Notes: a model not told the origin generated them from the sequence alone. A stretch of 64,000 nucleotides of DNA from Pseudomonas frederiksbergensis (GCF_000802155.2 NZ_JQGJ02000009.1:186001-250000), one strand, 5' to 3'. Positions 51,035 through 60,805 are shown, counted from the first letter of the stretch. A program made the numbers and translations.

Positions 51035-51559
51035 TCACAGGTATGCGGCGTTGGCCGCTTCGAGGTGGCCCTGGGCACGCAGGATCAGTTCACAGAATTC
51101 GCGGGCTGCGCCTTCGCCGCCCCTTGCCGTGGTGACACCATGGGCATGCTCGCGCACGAACGCAGCGGCGTTGGCCACGGCCATGCCCAAACCGACCCGG
51201 CGGATGACCGGCAGGTCCGGCAGGTCGTCACCCAGGTAGGCGACCTGTTCATAGCTTAGATTGAGTTGGCCAAGGAGCTCGTCCAAAACCACCAGTTTGT
51301 CTTCGCGGCCCTGGTAAAGGTGCGGGATGCCGAGATTCTTCGCCCGTCGCTCCACCACCGGCGTCTTGCGACCACTGATAATGGCGGTCTGCACGCCTGA
51401 GGCCATCAGCATCTTGATGCCTTGGCCGTCGAGCGTGTTGAAGGTCTTGAATTCGCTGCCATCTTCGAGGAAGTACAGGCGGCCGTCGGTGAGTACACCG
51501 TCGACGTCGAATACGGCGAGCTTGATTGTCTTGCCCCGTTGCAGCAGGTCGGTCGTCAT
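51035..51559 (-). CDS. kdsC: 3-deoxy-D-manno-octulosonate-8-phosphate phosphatase (KdsC)
   Basis: A 174-residue HAD phosphatase (EC 3.1.3.45) giving free Kdo. Motif I is VFDVDGVLTDG, followed by the Ser/Thr motif IISGRK and the acidic motif GDDLPDLPV. It starts on the last base of kdsD. It has no cap domain, as usual for the tetrameric KdsC group. Confidence 0.95.
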   Translation of the reverse strand: MTTDLLQRGKTIKLAVFDVDGVLTDGRLYFLEDGSEFKTFNTLDGQGIKMLMASGVQTAIISGRKTPVVERRAKNLGIPHLYQGREDKLVVLDELLGQLNLSYEQVAYLGDDLPDLPVIRRVGLGMAVANAAAFVREHAHGVTTARGGEGAAREFCELILRAQGHLEAANAAYL

Positions 51560-52533
51560 TACATTACTCCAGCACGCAGCAGGTCGGACAGGTTGAAGGC
51601 GCCGACCGGGCGGTCGTCGTCATCCACCACCACCAGTGCGTTGATCCTGTGGTCTTCCATGATTTTAAGGGCTTCGGCGGCCAGCATGTCGGCGCGGGCG
51701 GTCTTGCCGTGAACGGTCATGACTGCGTCGATGGTTGCGTTGCGGATATCGATCGCGCGGTCGAGGGTGCGGCGCAGGTCGCCGTCGGTGAAGATCCCGG
51801 CCAGCTTGCCGTCGGCTTCGAGAATCACGGTCATGCCCAGGCCCTTGCGGGTCATCTCCATCAGCGCATCCTTGAGCAGCGTGCCGCGTTGAACCTTCGG
51901 TAGCTCTTCACCGGAGTGCATCACGTTTTCGACTTTGAGCAGCAGGCGACGGCCCAGCGCGCCGCCAGGATGGGAAAAGGCGAAATCCTCGGCAGTGAAG
52001 CCACGGGCTTCCAGCAGGGCCACGGCCAGGGCATCGCCCATGACCAGGGCTGCGGTGGTGGACGAAGTCGGGGCCAGGTTTAGCGGGCAGGCTTCGTGTT
52101 CGACATGAACATTGAGGTTCACCTCGGCGGCCTTGGCCAGCGGGGAGTCCGGGTTGCCGGTGATGCTGATCATCTGGATGCCCAGGCGCTTGATCAGTGG
52201 CAGCAACGTGAGGATTTCATTGGTCGAGCCGGAGTTGGACAGGGCCAGGATGACGTCGTCCCGGGTGATCATGCCCATATCGCCGTGGCTGGCCTCGGCC
52301 GGGTGGACGAAAAAGGCCGTCGTGCCTGTGCTGGCCAGCGTCGCGGCAATCTTGTTGCCGATATGGCCGGACTTGCCCATGCCGACCACGACCACGCGGC
52401 CCTTGCTGGCCAGAATCATCTCGCAGGCGCGTACGAAATCAGCGTCGATATGGGCCAGCAAGCCTTGTACGGCTTCGAGCTCGAGGCGGATGGTACGTTG
52501 TGCCGATTGAATCAGGTCGCTGGATTGGCTCAT
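51559..52533 (-). CDS. kdsD: Arabinose-5-phosphate isomerase KdsD
   Basis: A 324-residue enzyme converting ribulose-5-P to arabinose-5-P, the first step to Kdo (EC 5.3.1.13). The SIS domain (VVGMGKSGHIGNKIAATLAS, HPAEASHGDMGMI, SNSGSTNEILTLL) is followed by two CBS domains (from residue ~205). It heads the minus-strand kds-lpt-rpoN cluster and is divergent from mlaF. Confidence 0.96.
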   Translation of the reverse strand: MSQSSDLIQSAQRTIRLELEAVQGLLAHIDADFVRACEMILASKGRVVVVGMGKSGHIGNKIAATLASTGTTAFFVHPAEASHGDMGMITRDDVILALSNSGSTNEILTLLPLIKRLGIQMISITGNPDSPLAKAAEVNLNVHVEHEACPLNLAPTSSTTAALVMGDALAVALLEARGFTAEDFAFSHPGGALGRRLLLKVENVMHSGEELPKVQRGTLLKDALMEMTRKGLGMTVILEADGKLAGIFTDGDLRRTLDRAIDIRNATIDAVMTVHGKTARADMLAAEALKIMEDHRINALVVVDDDDRPVGAFNLSDLLRAGVM

Positions 52534-52804
52534 GTCAGATCGTATAGCCCGATGAAAAGGCGGCGATTATAGCTGCAATGATCGATTCCCTCACGCTAGT
52601 TCGTCACGCTTTGTTCGAACGGTTGCAAGGCTGGACATAAAATGTGGTGTTTTACCTTAAGCCAGGCTTAACGGGCGGGGGTTGGCCTTGGGCGCCTGGC
52701 GGTTGCAGTGATATAGTTCGCCGCCGATTCGTGTGCTCGGCGGTTCCGGCGTTAGCCGGTTGGCCTGGGCATTCGGATATGAGGCTGCATCGCAAGGAGT
52801 TTAG
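52534..52804. other. Divergent promoter region between kdsD and mlaF
   Basis: These 271 bp separate two divergent operons and must hold both promoters. I see no well-matched sigma-70 pair. GGAG four bases before the mlaF ATG is its ribosome-binding site. Confidence 0.4.
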
Positions 52805-53614
52805 ATGAGTGCCGACAACGCCTACGCGGTCGAGCTGAAGGGACTGACCTTCAAGCGAGGGACGCGCAGCATTTTCAATGACATCGATATTCGCATCCCG
52901 CGTGGCAAGGTGACCGGCATCATGGGGCCTTCCGGGTGTGGAAAGACCACGCTGCTGCGGCTGATGGGTGCACAGCTGCGCCCCAATGCCGGCGAAGTCT
53001 GGGTCAATGGCCAGAACCTTCCAGAGCTGTCGCGCAGCGATCTGTTCGATGCGCGCAAGCACATGGGCGTGCTGTTCCAGAGCGGTGCGCTGTTTACCGA
53101 CCTCGATGTGTTCGAGAACGTGGCGTTTCCCCTGCGTGTCCATACCGAACTGCCGGAAGAAATGATCCGCGACATCGTCTTGCTGAAACTGCAGGCAGTC
53201 GGGCTGCGTGGCGCCCTGGACCTGATGCCGGACGAGCTTTCCGGCGGCATGAAGCGTCGCGTGGCGTTGGCTCGGGCGATAGCCCTCGATCCGAAGATCC
53301 TCATGTACGACGAGCCCTTCGTTGGCCAGGATCCCATTGCCATGGGTGTGCTCGTGCGCCTGATCCGCCTGCTCAATGACGCGTTGGGCATCACCAGCAT
53401 CGTGGTGTCCCATGACCTGGCCGAAACCGCGAGCATTGCCGACTACATCTATGTCGTCGGCGATGGCCAGGTGCTGGGGCAGGGAACGCCCAAGGAATTG
53501 AAGGATTCGGACAACCCACGCATTCGCCAATTCATGAAAGGTGACCCGGACGGTCCGGTGGCGTTCCATTTTCCGGCCACGGATTACCGTACCGATCTGC
53601 TGGGGAAGCGCTGA
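52805..53614 (+). CDS. mlaF: Phospholipid ABC transporter ATP-binding protein MlaF
   Basis: A 269-residue ATPase of the Mla outer-membrane lipid asymmetry system. Walker A GPSGCGKTTLL, signature LSGGMKRR, Walker B ILMYDEPFVGQDP and SHDLAET are visible. AAGGAG lies upstream of the ATG. It is the first gene of mlaFEDCB, with MlaE starting on its stop. Confidence 0.96.
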   Translation: MSADNAYAVELKGLTFKRGTRSIFNDIDIRIPRGKVTGIMGPSGCGKTTLLRLMGAQLRPNAGEVWVNGQNLPELSRSDLFDARKHMGVLFQSGALFTDLDVFENVAFPLRVHTELPEEMIRDIVLLKLQAVGLRGALDLMPDELSGGMKRRVALARAIALDPKILMYDEPFVGQDPIAMGVLVRLIRLLNDALGITSIVVSHDLAETASIADYIYVVGDGQVLGQGTPKELKDSDNPRIRQFMKGDPDGPVAFHFPATDYRTDLLGKR

Positions 53615-54411
53615 TGCGCAAGAAATCATTAATAGAAAGAATCCGCCTGTTCGGCCGTTCCGGCATCGATGTGGTGGCCGTGCTGGGGCGTTCCACGCTG
53701 TTCCTGATGCACGCGCTGCTCGGACGCAATTCGACTGGAGGCGGTTTTGGCCTGTTGGTCAAGCAATTGCATTCAGTGGGGGTGATGTCCCTGGTGATCA
53801 TCGTTGTCTCGGGCATCTTCATTGGCATGGTACTGGCGCTCCAGGGCTTCAGCATCCTGTCCAGCTATGGGTCGGAGCAGGCCGTCGGGCAAATGGTTGC
53901 GCTGACATTGCTGCGTGAGCTCGGGCCCGTGGTAACGGCACTGCTGTTCGCCGGACGAGCCGGATCGGCGCTGACTGCCGAGATCGGCAACATGAAGTCC
54001 ACCGAGCAGTTGTCCAGCCTGGAAATGATCGGTGTCGATCCGCTCAAGTACATCATTGCCCCACGCCTGTGGGCCGGCTTCATTTCGCTGCCGGTGCTGG
54101 CAATGATCTTCAGCGTCGTGGGGATCTGGGGCGGCTCCTGGGTAGCCGTCGATTGGCTGGGGGTCTATGAGGGTTCCTACTGGTCCAACATGCAGAACAG
54201 CGTCGACTTTCTCGACGATGTGCTCAACGGCGTGATCAAGAGTGCCGTATTCGCTTTCGTAGTCACCTGGATCGCCGTTTTTCAAGGTTATGACTGTGAG
54301 CCCACGTCAGAGGGGATCAGCCGTGCCACAACCAAGACCGTGGTCTACGCCTCGTTGGCCGTCCTGGGCCTTGACTTTATTCTGACCGCCTTGATGTTTG
54401 GAGATTTCTGA
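53614..54411 (+). CDS. mlaE: Phospholipid ABC transporter permease MlaE
   Basis: A 265-residue integral membrane permease with the MlaE core LQGFSILSSYGSEQAVGQMV, LRELGPVVTALLFAGRAGSA and AEIGNMKSTEQLSSLEMIGV. It forms the MlaFEDB inner-membrane complex. Its start overlaps the mlaF stop by one base and its stop overlaps the mlaD start. Confidence 0.96.
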   Translation: MRKKSLIERIRLFGRSGIDVVAVLGRSTLFLMHALLGRNSTGGGFGLLVKQLHSVGVMSLVIIVVSGIFIGMVLALQGFSILSSYGSEQAVGQMVALTLLRELGPVVTALLFAGRAGSALTAEIGNMKSTEQLSSLEMIGVDPLKYIIAPRLWAGFISLPVLAMIFSVVGIWGGSWVAVDWLGVYEGSYWSNMQNSVDFLDDVLNGVIKSAVFAFVVTWIAVFQGYDCEPTSEGISRATTKTVVYASLAVLGLDFILTALMFGDF

Positions 54412-54878
54412 TGCAAAACCGCACCCTGGAAATCGGTGTCGGCCTTTTCTTGCTGGCTGGCATCCTGGCTTTGCTGCTGCTGGCCTTGCGGGTCAGTGGC
54501 CTGGCGCCGACCGCGAGCACCGACACTTATAAACTTTATGCTTATTTCGACAATATCGCCGGTTTGACGGTCAGAGCCAAGGTAACCATGGCCGGTGTCA
54601 CCATCGGCAAGGTCACGGCAATCGATCTGGACCGCGACAGTTTCACTGGCCGGGTGACGCTGCAGCTGGAAAAACGCGTGGATAACCTGCCGACCGATTC
54701 CACTGCCTCTATCCTCACGGCTGGGCTGTTGGGTGAGAAATACATCGGTATCAGCGTGGGTGGGGAAGAGACCTTGCTCAAGGACGGCGGGACCATCCAC
54801 GACACGCAGTCGTCGCTGGTGCTCGAAGACCTGATCGGTAAATTCCTGCTCAATACCGTTAGCAAAGACGCCAAATGA
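54411..54878 (+). CDS. mlaD: MCE-domain lipid-binding protein MlaD
   Basis: A 155-residue protein with one N-terminal helix (residues ~7-27) and a single MCE domain (LYAYFDNIAGLTVRAKVTMA, IGKVTAIDLDRDSF, LTAGLLGEKYIGIS). It is expected to form a hexameric ring. The length is shorter than E. coli MlaD and lacks the long C-terminal tail. Confidence 0.95.
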   Translation: MQNRTLEIGVGLFLLAGILALLLLALRVSGLAPTASTDTYKLYAYFDNIAGLTVRAKVTMAGVTIGKVTAIDLDRDSFTGRVTLQLEKRVDNLPTDSTASILTAGLLGEKYIGISVGGEETLLKDGGTIHDTQSSLVLEDLIGKFLLNTVSKDAK

Positions 54879-54889
54879 GGAGCTTTTGA

Positions 54890-55543
54890 ATGATCTCTAT
54901 CCTGCGACGCAGCCTGCTGGTCCTGCTGGCGGCCCTGCCGCTGATGGGCAATGCCGTGGCGGCACCTTCGGCGCACGACATCATCCAGGACACGACGACC
55001 CGACTGCTGGCGGACCTTGCCGCCAATAAAGAGAAGTACAAGCAGGATCCGGGGGCGTTCTACGATGCACTGAATGGCATCGTCGGTCCGGTCGTGGATG
55101 CCGACGGCATTTCCAGGAGCATCATGACCGTCAAGTATTCGCGCAAGGCCACCCCGGCGCAGATGACCCGCTTCCAGGAAAACTTCAAGCGCAGCCTGAT
55201 GCAGTTCTATGGCAACGCCTTGCTTGAATACAACAACCAGGGCATCACCGTTTCGCCGGCCAAGGATGAGAGTGGCAACCGCACCAGCGTCGACATGCAG
55301 GTCAAGGGCAATAACGGCGCGGTCTACCCGGTTTCCTACACACTCGAGAAAATCAACGGCGAGTGGAAGGTGCGCAACGTGATCATCAATGGCATCAACA
55401 TCGGCAAGCTGTTCCGTGACCAGTTTGCTGACGCGATGCAGCGCAATGGCGGCGACCTGGACAAGACCATCGACGGTTGGGCCGGCGAAGTCGCCAAGGC
55501 CAAGGAAGTGACCGAAGAAGCCAAAGAGAAGCAGGAACAATGA
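54890..55543 (+). CDS. mlaC: Periplasmic phospholipid carrier MlaC
   Basis: A 217-residue protein with a signal peptide (cleavage near NAVAA-PSAH). The MlaC/Ttg2D fold shows LLADLAANKEKYKQDPGAFY, SYTLEKINGEWKVRNVIING and a C-terminal charged helix. It shuttles phospholipids between the MlaA outer-membrane complex and MlaFEDB. It overlaps mlaB by 4 bp (ATGA). Confidence 0.95.
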   Translation: MISILRRSLLVLLAALPLMGNAVAAPSAHDIIQDTTTRLLADLAANKEKYKQDPGAFYDALNGIVGPVVDADGISRSIMTVKYSRKATPAQMTRFQENFKRSLMQFYGNALLEYNNQGITVSPAKDESGNRTSVDMQVKGNNGAVYPVSYTLEKINGEWKVRNVIINGINIGKLFRDQFADAMQRNGGDLDKTIDGWAGEVAKAKEVTEEAKEKQEQ

Positions 55544-55857
55544 ACGAGCCGGTGAATGACTCGGCCGTTCGCCTGGGCGAGTCTGGCGAGTTGCTGCTCA
55601 GTGGCGTGCTGGATTACCGCACCGGTCCGGGCTTGCGCAAGCAGGGCCAGGCGTTGATCAAGTCCGCAAAGGGCGCCGAGTTGGTCATTGACTGCTCTGC
55701 CGTGGAAAAGTCCAGTAGCGTCGGTCTGTCCCTGTTGTTGTGCTTCATGCGCGACGCCAAGGCCGCCGGCAAGACGTGGAGCATCCGCGCAATGCCCGAG
55801 GATATGCGTGAAATAGCTCAGGTCAGCGAATTGACCGAGGTGTTGGAGCTGGCCTGA
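55540..55857 (+). CDS. mlaB: STAS-domain protein MlaB
   Basis: A 105-residue cytosolic STAS protein (GELLLSGVLDYRTGPGLRKQ, LVIDCSAVEKSSSVGLSLLL) that stabilises MlaF. The start at 55540 overlaps the mlaC stop. The conserved DCS...SSSVGL pocket is intact. Confidence 0.92.
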   Translation: MNEPVNDSAVRLGESGELLLSGVLDYRTGPGLRKQGQALIKSAKGAELVIDCSAVEKSSSVGLSLLLCFMRDAKAAGKTWSIRAMPEDMREIAQVSELTEVLELA

Positions 55858-55992
55858 CCCTCGCCCCAGTGACCCTGGCAAGCGAGGTGGGCAACGTTAC
55901 TCGTCTAAGTCCTGCGTCGCGGGGTTCGCAGGCGCGGGGCTTTTTTGTATGATGTGCGACCCGTGCGCACAGGGCGCCGATTGAGGTTGAGC

Positions 55993-56232
55993 ATGCAGGC
56001 TGTAGAAGTGAAGAGCTTCCTTGAAGGAAAGCTGCCCGGTACGCAGGTGGAAGTTGAAGGCGAAGGCTGCAACTTCCAGTTGAATGTGATCAGCGATGAA
56101 CTGGCGGCGTTGAGCCCGGTGAAGCGTCAGCAGAGCATCTATGCCCATTTGAACCCATGGATCGCCGATGGCAGCATCCACGCGGTCACTATGAAATTTT
56201 TCAGCCGCGCGGCTTGGGCCGAGCGCACCTGA
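55993..56232 (+). CDS. ibaG: BolA family protein IbaG
   Basis: A 79-residue BolA-fold protein, MQAVEVKSFLEGKLPGTQVEVEG, with the conserved AGC-like GCNFQLNVIS segment and the C-terminal GSIHAVTMKFFS. It partners monothiol glutaredoxins in Fe-S trafficking. The ATG at 55993 is the family start. The mla-ibaG-murA order is conserved in gammaproteobacteria. Confidence 0.92.
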   Translation: MQAVEVKSFLEGKLPGTQVEVEGEGCNFQLNVISDELAALSPVKRQQSIYAHLNPWIADGSIHAVTMKFFSRAAWAERT

Positions 56233-56254
56233 GCCCAAGGGCGTCGAGATTCTT

Positions 56255-57520
56255 ATGGATAAATTGATTATTACCGGCGGCGTTCGCCTTGATGGCGAAA
56301 TCCGTATCTCCGGGGCAAAGAACTCCGCGCTGCCGATCCTGGCCGCGACCCTGCTGTGCGATGGCCCGGTGACCGTGGCCAACCTGCCGCACCTGCACGA
56401 CATCACCACGATGATCGAGCTGTTCGGCCGCATGGGCATCGAGCCTGTGATCGACGAGAAGCTCGCCGTCGAAATCGACCCGCGTACCATCAAGACCCTG
56501 ATCGCGCCGTACGAACTGGTGAAGACCATGCGTGCGTCGATCCTGGTGCTGGGCCCGATGGTTGCCCGTTTCGGTGAAGCCGAAGTGGCATTGCCTGGTG
56601 GTTGCGCCATCGGCTCGCGTCCGGTGGACCTGCACATCCGTGGCCTGGAAGCCATGGGTGCGGTGATCGACGTCGAGGGCGGCTACATCAAGGCCAAGGC
56701 CCCTGAAGGCGGCCTGCGTGGTGCGCACTTCTTCTTCGACACCGTCAGCGTGACCGGGACCGAGAACATCATGATGGCCGCGGCCCTGGCCAAGGGCCGC
56801 AGCGTGCTGCAGAACGCCGCCCGCGAACCTGAAGTGGTGGACCTGGCGAACTTCCTGATCGCCATGGGCGCCAAGATCACCGGCGCCGGCACCGACACCA
56901 TCACCATCGATGGCGTCGAGCGCCTGCACTCGGCCACTTATAAAGTGATGCCGGACCGTATTGAAACAGGCACCTACCTGGTTGCCGCCGCCGTCACGGG
57001 TGGCCGCGTCAAGGTCAAGGACACCGATCCGACGATCCTCGAAGCTGTCCTGGAAAAACTCAAGGAAGCCGGTGCAGAAGTCACCTGCGGCGAAGACTGG
57101 ATCGAAGTGAACATGCACGGCAAGCGGCCCAAGGCCGTCAACGTGCGGACCGCTCCGTACCCGGCGTTCCCGACCGACATGCAGGCGCAGTTCATCTCCC
57201 TCAACGCCATTGCCGAAGGCACGGGCGCGGTGATCGAGACGATCTTCGAAAACCGCTTCATGCACGTCTACGAGCTGCACCGCATGGGCGCCAAGATCCA
57301 GGTCGAAGGCAACACGGCCATCGTCACCGGCACCGAGAAACTCAAGGGCGCGCCAGTCATGGCCACCGACCTGCGGGCCTCGGCCAGCCTGGTGATTTCG
57401 GCACTGGTTGCCGAAGGCGATACGCTGATCGACCGCATCTACCACATCGACCGTGGTTACGAGTGCATCGAAGAGAAGCTGCAGATGCTCGGCGCCAAGA
57501 TCCGTCGCGTACCGGGCTAG
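56255..57520 (+). CDS. murA: UDP-N-acetylglucosamine 1-carboxyvinyltransferase MurA (EC 2.5.1.7)
   Basis: A 421-residue EPSP-synthase-fold enzyme performing the first committed step of peptidoglycan synthesis. The substrate-binding K22/N23 pair (AKNSALP) and the catalytic cysteine C117 (LPGGCAIGSRP) are present, so it is the fosfomycin-sensitive Cys type. It starts 22 bp after ibaG. Confidence 0.97.
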   Translation: MDKLIITGGVRLDGEIRISGAKNSALPILAATLLCDGPVTVANLPHLHDITTMIELFGRMGIEPVIDEKLAVEIDPRTIKTLIAPYELVKTMRASILVLGPMVARFGEAEVALPGGCAIGSRPVDLHIRGLEAMGAVIDVEGGYIKAKAPEGGLRGAHFFFDTVSVTGTENIMMAAALAKGRSVLQNAAREPEVVDLANFLIAMGAKITGAGTDTITIDGVERLHSATYKVMPDRIETGTYLVAAAVTGGRVKVKDTDPTILEAVLEKLKEAGAEVTCGEDWIEVNMHGKRPKAVNVRTAPYPAFPTDMQAQFISLNAIAEGTGAVIETIFENRFMHVYELHRMGAKIQVEGNTAIVTGTEKLKGAPVMATDLRASASLVISALVAEGDTLIDRIYHIDRGYECIEEKLQMLGAKIRRVPG

Positions 57521-57565
57521 TTCCCGCTGCATGGGCACAAGGATGTGCCTGTTGAATTGCTTCAG

Positions 57566-57589
57566 ATCGAGGGTGTTCGCACCCTCGAT
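57566..57589 (+). terminator. UUCG-capped hairpin between murA and hisG
   Basis: ATCGAGGGTG / CACCCTCGAT is a perfect 10-bp stem with a TTCG tetraloop. No T-run follows, so it may stabilise the murA transcript end or terminate partially before hisG. Confidence 0.5.
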
Positions 57590-57648
57590 GTGTGTCCGGC
57601 GCCGCTTGCGACCGGGCATGAGTACCTTGATAAGGACTAACGTTTCCC

Positions 57649-58284
57649 ATGTTGACCATCGCACTGTCCAAGGGCCGCATCCTTGACGACACCCTGCCGC
57701 TTCTGGCTGAAGCAGGCATCGTGCCGACCGAGAATCCGGACAAGAGCCGCAAGCTGATCATCCCCACGACCCAGGCCGATGTGCGCTTGTTGATCGTGCG
57801 CGCCACCGATGTGCCGACCTATGTGGAGCATGGCGCCGCCGACCTGGGTGTTGCCGGCAAGGACGTGCTGATGGAATACGGCGGCCAGGGCTTGTATGAG
57901 CCGCTGGACCTGCGGATCGCCCGTTGCAAGCTGATGACCGCTGGCAAGGTCGGCGCCGCCGAGCCCAAGGGGCGCCTGCGTGTCGCGACCAAGTTCGTCA
58001 ACGTCGCCAAGCGTTACTACGCCGAGCAAGGCCGCCAGGTCGATATCATCAAGCTTTACGGCTCGATGGAGCTGGCGCCGCTGATCGGCCTGGCGGACAA
58101 GATCATCGACGTGGTCGACACCGGCAACACCCTGCGAGCCAATGGCCTGGAACCCCAGGACTTCATCGCCGACATCACCTCCCGGCTGATCGTCAACAAG
58201 GCTTCGATGAAGATGCAGCACGCCCGTATCCAGGCACTGATCGATACCCTGCGCAAGGCAGTGGAATCGCGACACCGCGGCTGA
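57649..58284 (+). CDS. hisG: ATP phosphoribosyltransferase, short form HisG (EC 2.4.2.17)
   Basis: A 211-residue catalytic subunit of the first histidine-pathway enzyme (LTIALSKGRILDDTLPLL, GAADLGVAGKDVLME, DVVDTGNTLRANGL). It is the short form without the regulatory C-terminal domain, so it needs HisZ, which is not in the window. hisD and hisC follow. Confidence 0.96.
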   Translation: MLTIALSKGRILDDTLPLLAEAGIVPTENPDKSRKLIIPTTQADVRLLIVRATDVPTYVEHGAADLGVAGKDVLMEYGGQGLYEPLDLRIARCKLMTAGKVGAAEPKGRLRVATKFVNVAKRYYAEQGRQVDIIKLYGSMELAPLIGLADKIIDVVDTGNTLRANGLEPQDFIADITSRLIVNKASMKMQHARIQALIDTLRKAVESRHRG

Positions 58285-58408
58285 TTCACCTGCGCGACTC
58301 CACGTCGCGCCCGTCTATCCGCGTCATAGCCAATTTTCTCAGGTGCCCACGCGAATGGACTGGTAGCCTAGGGCGCCTGAGCATTTGCCATTAATAGAGG
58401 CCCTCGCT

Positions 58409-59734
58409 ATGACCGCTCCCACCTCGATTCGCCGACTCAACGCTGCCGATCCGGATTTTGCACATCATCTGGATCATCTGCTGAGCTGGGAAAGCGTGTC
58501 TGACGATTCGGTCAACCAGCGGGTGCTGGACATCATCAAGGCCGTGCGCGAGCGTGGCGATGCCGCCCTGGTGGAATTCACCCAGAAGTTCGACGGCCTG
58601 CAAGTGGCGTCGATGGCCGACCTGATCCTGCCGCGCGAGCGCCTGGAGCTGGCCTTGACCCGCATCACCGTGCCCCAGCGCGAAGCTTTGGAAAAAGCCG
58701 CGTCCCGCGTGCGCAGCTACCACGAGCGGCAAAAACAGGACTCCTGGACCTACACCGAGGCCGACGGCACGGTACTCGGCCAGAAAGTCACGCCGCTGGA
58801 CCGCGCCGGCCTTTATGTGCCGGGTGGCAAGGCTTCCTATCCGTCGTCGGTGTTGATGAACGCGATTCCGGCCAAGGTCGCTGGCGTGACCGAAGTGGTC
58901 ATGGTCGTTCCGACTCCGCGCGGCGAGATCAACGAACTGGTGCTGGCCGCGGCCTGCATCGCCGGTGTGGACCGAGTTTTCACCATCGGCGGTGCCCAGG
59001 CCGTGGCGGCGTTGGCCTATGGCACTCAAAGCGTGCCACGGGTCGACAAGGTGGTCGGCCCGGGCAACATCTACGTCGCCACCGCCAAGCGCCACGTATT
59101 TGGCCAGGTCGGTATCGACATGATCGCCGGCCCTTCGGAGATCCTCGTGGTGTGCGACGGCCAGACCGACCCGGACTGGATCGCCATGGACCTGTTTTCC
59201 CAAGCCGAGCACGACGAAGATGCCCAGGCGATCCTGGTCAGCCCGGACGCCGAGTTCCTCGACAAGGTTGCCGCCAGCATCGACAAATTGCTGCCAACCA
59301 TGGACCGTGCCGAAATCATCAACACCTCGATCAATGGCCGTGGTGCGCTGATCAAGGTCGATGACATGGAGCAGGCCATCGAAGTCGCCAACCGCATTGC
59401 GCCGGAGCACTTGGAACTGTCAGTCGCGGATCCGCAAGCCTGGCTGCCGAAGATCCGCCATGCCGGCGCGATCTTCATGGGCCGTCACACCTCCGAGGCG
59501 CTGGGCGACTATTGCGCCGGGCCGAACCACGTACTTCCAACCTCCGGCACCGCGCGCTTCTCGTCGCCGCTGGGGGTCTATGACTTCCAGAAACGCTCCT
59601 CGATCATTTTCTGCTCGGAGCAGGGCGCGTCCGAACTGGGCAAGACCGCCTCGGTGCTGGCCCGTGGCGAATCGCTGAGCGCCCACGCCCGCAGCGCCGA
59701 ATACCGCATCAAAGACGAACAGAAGGGGAACTGA
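58409..59734 (+). CDS. hisD: Histidinol dehydrogenase (EC 1.1.1.23)
   Basis: A 441-residue zinc enzyme oxidising histidinol to histidine. It has the PGGKASYPSSVLMNAIPAKV loop, the GPGNIYVATAKRHVFG segment, the metal ligands in QAEHDEDAQ and PEHLEL, and the GPNHVLPTSGTARF motif. The ATG at 58409 gives the usual N-terminus. It precedes hisC by one base. Confidence 0.97.
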   Translation: MTAPTSIRRLNAADPDFAHHLDHLLSWESVSDDSVNQRVLDIIKAVRERGDAALVEFTQKFDGLQVASMADLILPRERLELALTRITVPQREALEKAASRVRSYHERQKQDSWTYTEADGTVLGQKVTPLDRAGLYVPGGKASYPSSVLMNAIPAKVAGVTEVVMVVPTPRGEINELVLAAACIAGVDRVFTIGGAQAVAALAYGTQSVPRVDKVVGPGNIYVATAKRHVFGQVGIDMIAGPSEILVVCDGQTDPDWIAMDLFSQAEHDEDAQAILVSPDAEFLDKVAASIDKLLPTMDRAEIINTSINGRGALIKVDDMEQAIEVANRIAPEHLELSVADPQAWLPKIRHAGAIFMGRHTSEALGDYCAGPNHVLPTSGTARFSSPLGVYDFQKRSSIIFCSEQGASELGKTASVLARGESLSAHARSAEYRIKDEQKGN

Positions 59735-59735
59735 A

Positions 59736-60788
59736 ATGAGTAGATTCTGGAGCCCGTTCGTCAAGGACCTGGTGCCGTACGTCCCGGGTGAACAGCCGAA
59801 GCTGACCCGCCTGGTCAAGCTCAACACCAACGAGAATCCCTACGGCCCATCGCCCAAGGCCCTTGCGGCGATGCAGACCGAACTCAATGACAATCTGCGC
59901 CTGTATCCGGACCCCAACAGCGACTTGCTGAAAAGCGCCGTCGCCCGGTATTACGGTGTACAGACCAGCCAGGTATTTTTGGGTAACGGTTCGGACGAGG
60001 TGTTGGCGCACATTTTCCACGGTCTGCTTCAGCACGACCAGCCGGTGTTGTTCCCGGACATCAGCTACAGCTTCTACCCAGTCTATTGCGGGCTGTATGG
60101 CATCCAATTCGACGCGGTGCCGCTGGATGAACAGTTCCGGATCGACCCGGCGGATTATGCCAAGCCGAACGGCGGGATCATTTTCCCCAATCCGAACGCG
60201 CCGACTGGCTGCCTGCTGGCGCTGGAAGCGGTCGAGCAGATCCTCAAGGCCAGCCCGGATTCGGTGGTCGTTGTGGACGAGGCTTATATCGACTTCGGCG
60301 GCGAGACGGCCATCAGCCTGGTGGATCGCTACCCGAACCTGCTGGTCACGCAAACGTTGTCCAAGTCTCGCTCGTTGGCGGGACTGCGCGTGGGCCTGGC
60401 GGTGGGCCATCCGGATTTGATCGAAGCGCTGGAGCGGATCAAGAACAGCTTCAACTCCTACCCGCTGGATCGCCTGGCAAATGTCGGCGGCGCGGCGGCG
60501 TTCGACGATCGCGAGTACTTCGACCGGACTTGCCGCTTGGTGATAGAGCACCGTGAATGGGTAGTGGCCCGACTGGAGGCCAAGGGCTTTGAAGTGCTGC
60601 CGTCGGCGGCCAACTTCATCTTCGCTCGCCACCCCCGTCACGACGCGGCGGCGCTAGCGGCGAAGCTGCGTGAGCAAGGCGTGATCGTGCGGCACTTCAA
60701 GCAGGAGCGCATCGCGCAGTTCCTGCGGATCAGCATTGGCACGCCGGAGCAGAACCAGGCGCTGATCGAGGCCCTGGGCGAGCTCTAG
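59736..60788 (+). CDS. hisC: Histidinol-phosphate aminotransferase (EC 2.6.1.9)
   Basis: A 350-residue PLP enzyme (class I/II fold). It has the NTNENPYGPSP substrate segment, the cofactor aspartate region in VVVDEAYIDF and the Schiff-base lysine in TLSKSRSLAGLRVG. It is translationally coupled to hisD. A long inverted repeat follows its stop. Confidence 0.96.
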   Translation: MSRFWSPFVKDLVPYVPGEQPKLTRLVKLNTNENPYGPSPKALAAMQTELNDNLRLYPDPNSDLLKSAVARYYGVQTSQVFLGNGSDEVLAHIFHGLLQHDQPVLFPDISYSFYPVYCGLYGIQFDAVPLDEQFRIDPADYAKPNGGIIFPNPNAPTGCLLALEAVEQILKASPDSVVVVDEAYIDFGGETAISLVDRYPNLLVTQTLSKSRSLAGLRVGLAVGHPDLIEALERIKNSFNSYPLDRLANVGGAAAFDDREYFDRTCRLVIEHREWVVARLEAKGFEVLPSAANFIFARHPRHDAAALAAKLREQGVIVRHFKQERIAQFLRISIGTPEQNQALIEALGEL

Positions 60789-60805
60789 ACCTTTGCTTCA
60801 AACCC

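Noticed and set aside
55912..55948. GC-rich stretch with T-run between mlaB and ibaG as a terminator
   Set aside because: Only a 6-bp stem (CCTGCG/CGCAGG) can form and it is separated from the T-run; support is too weak to list.
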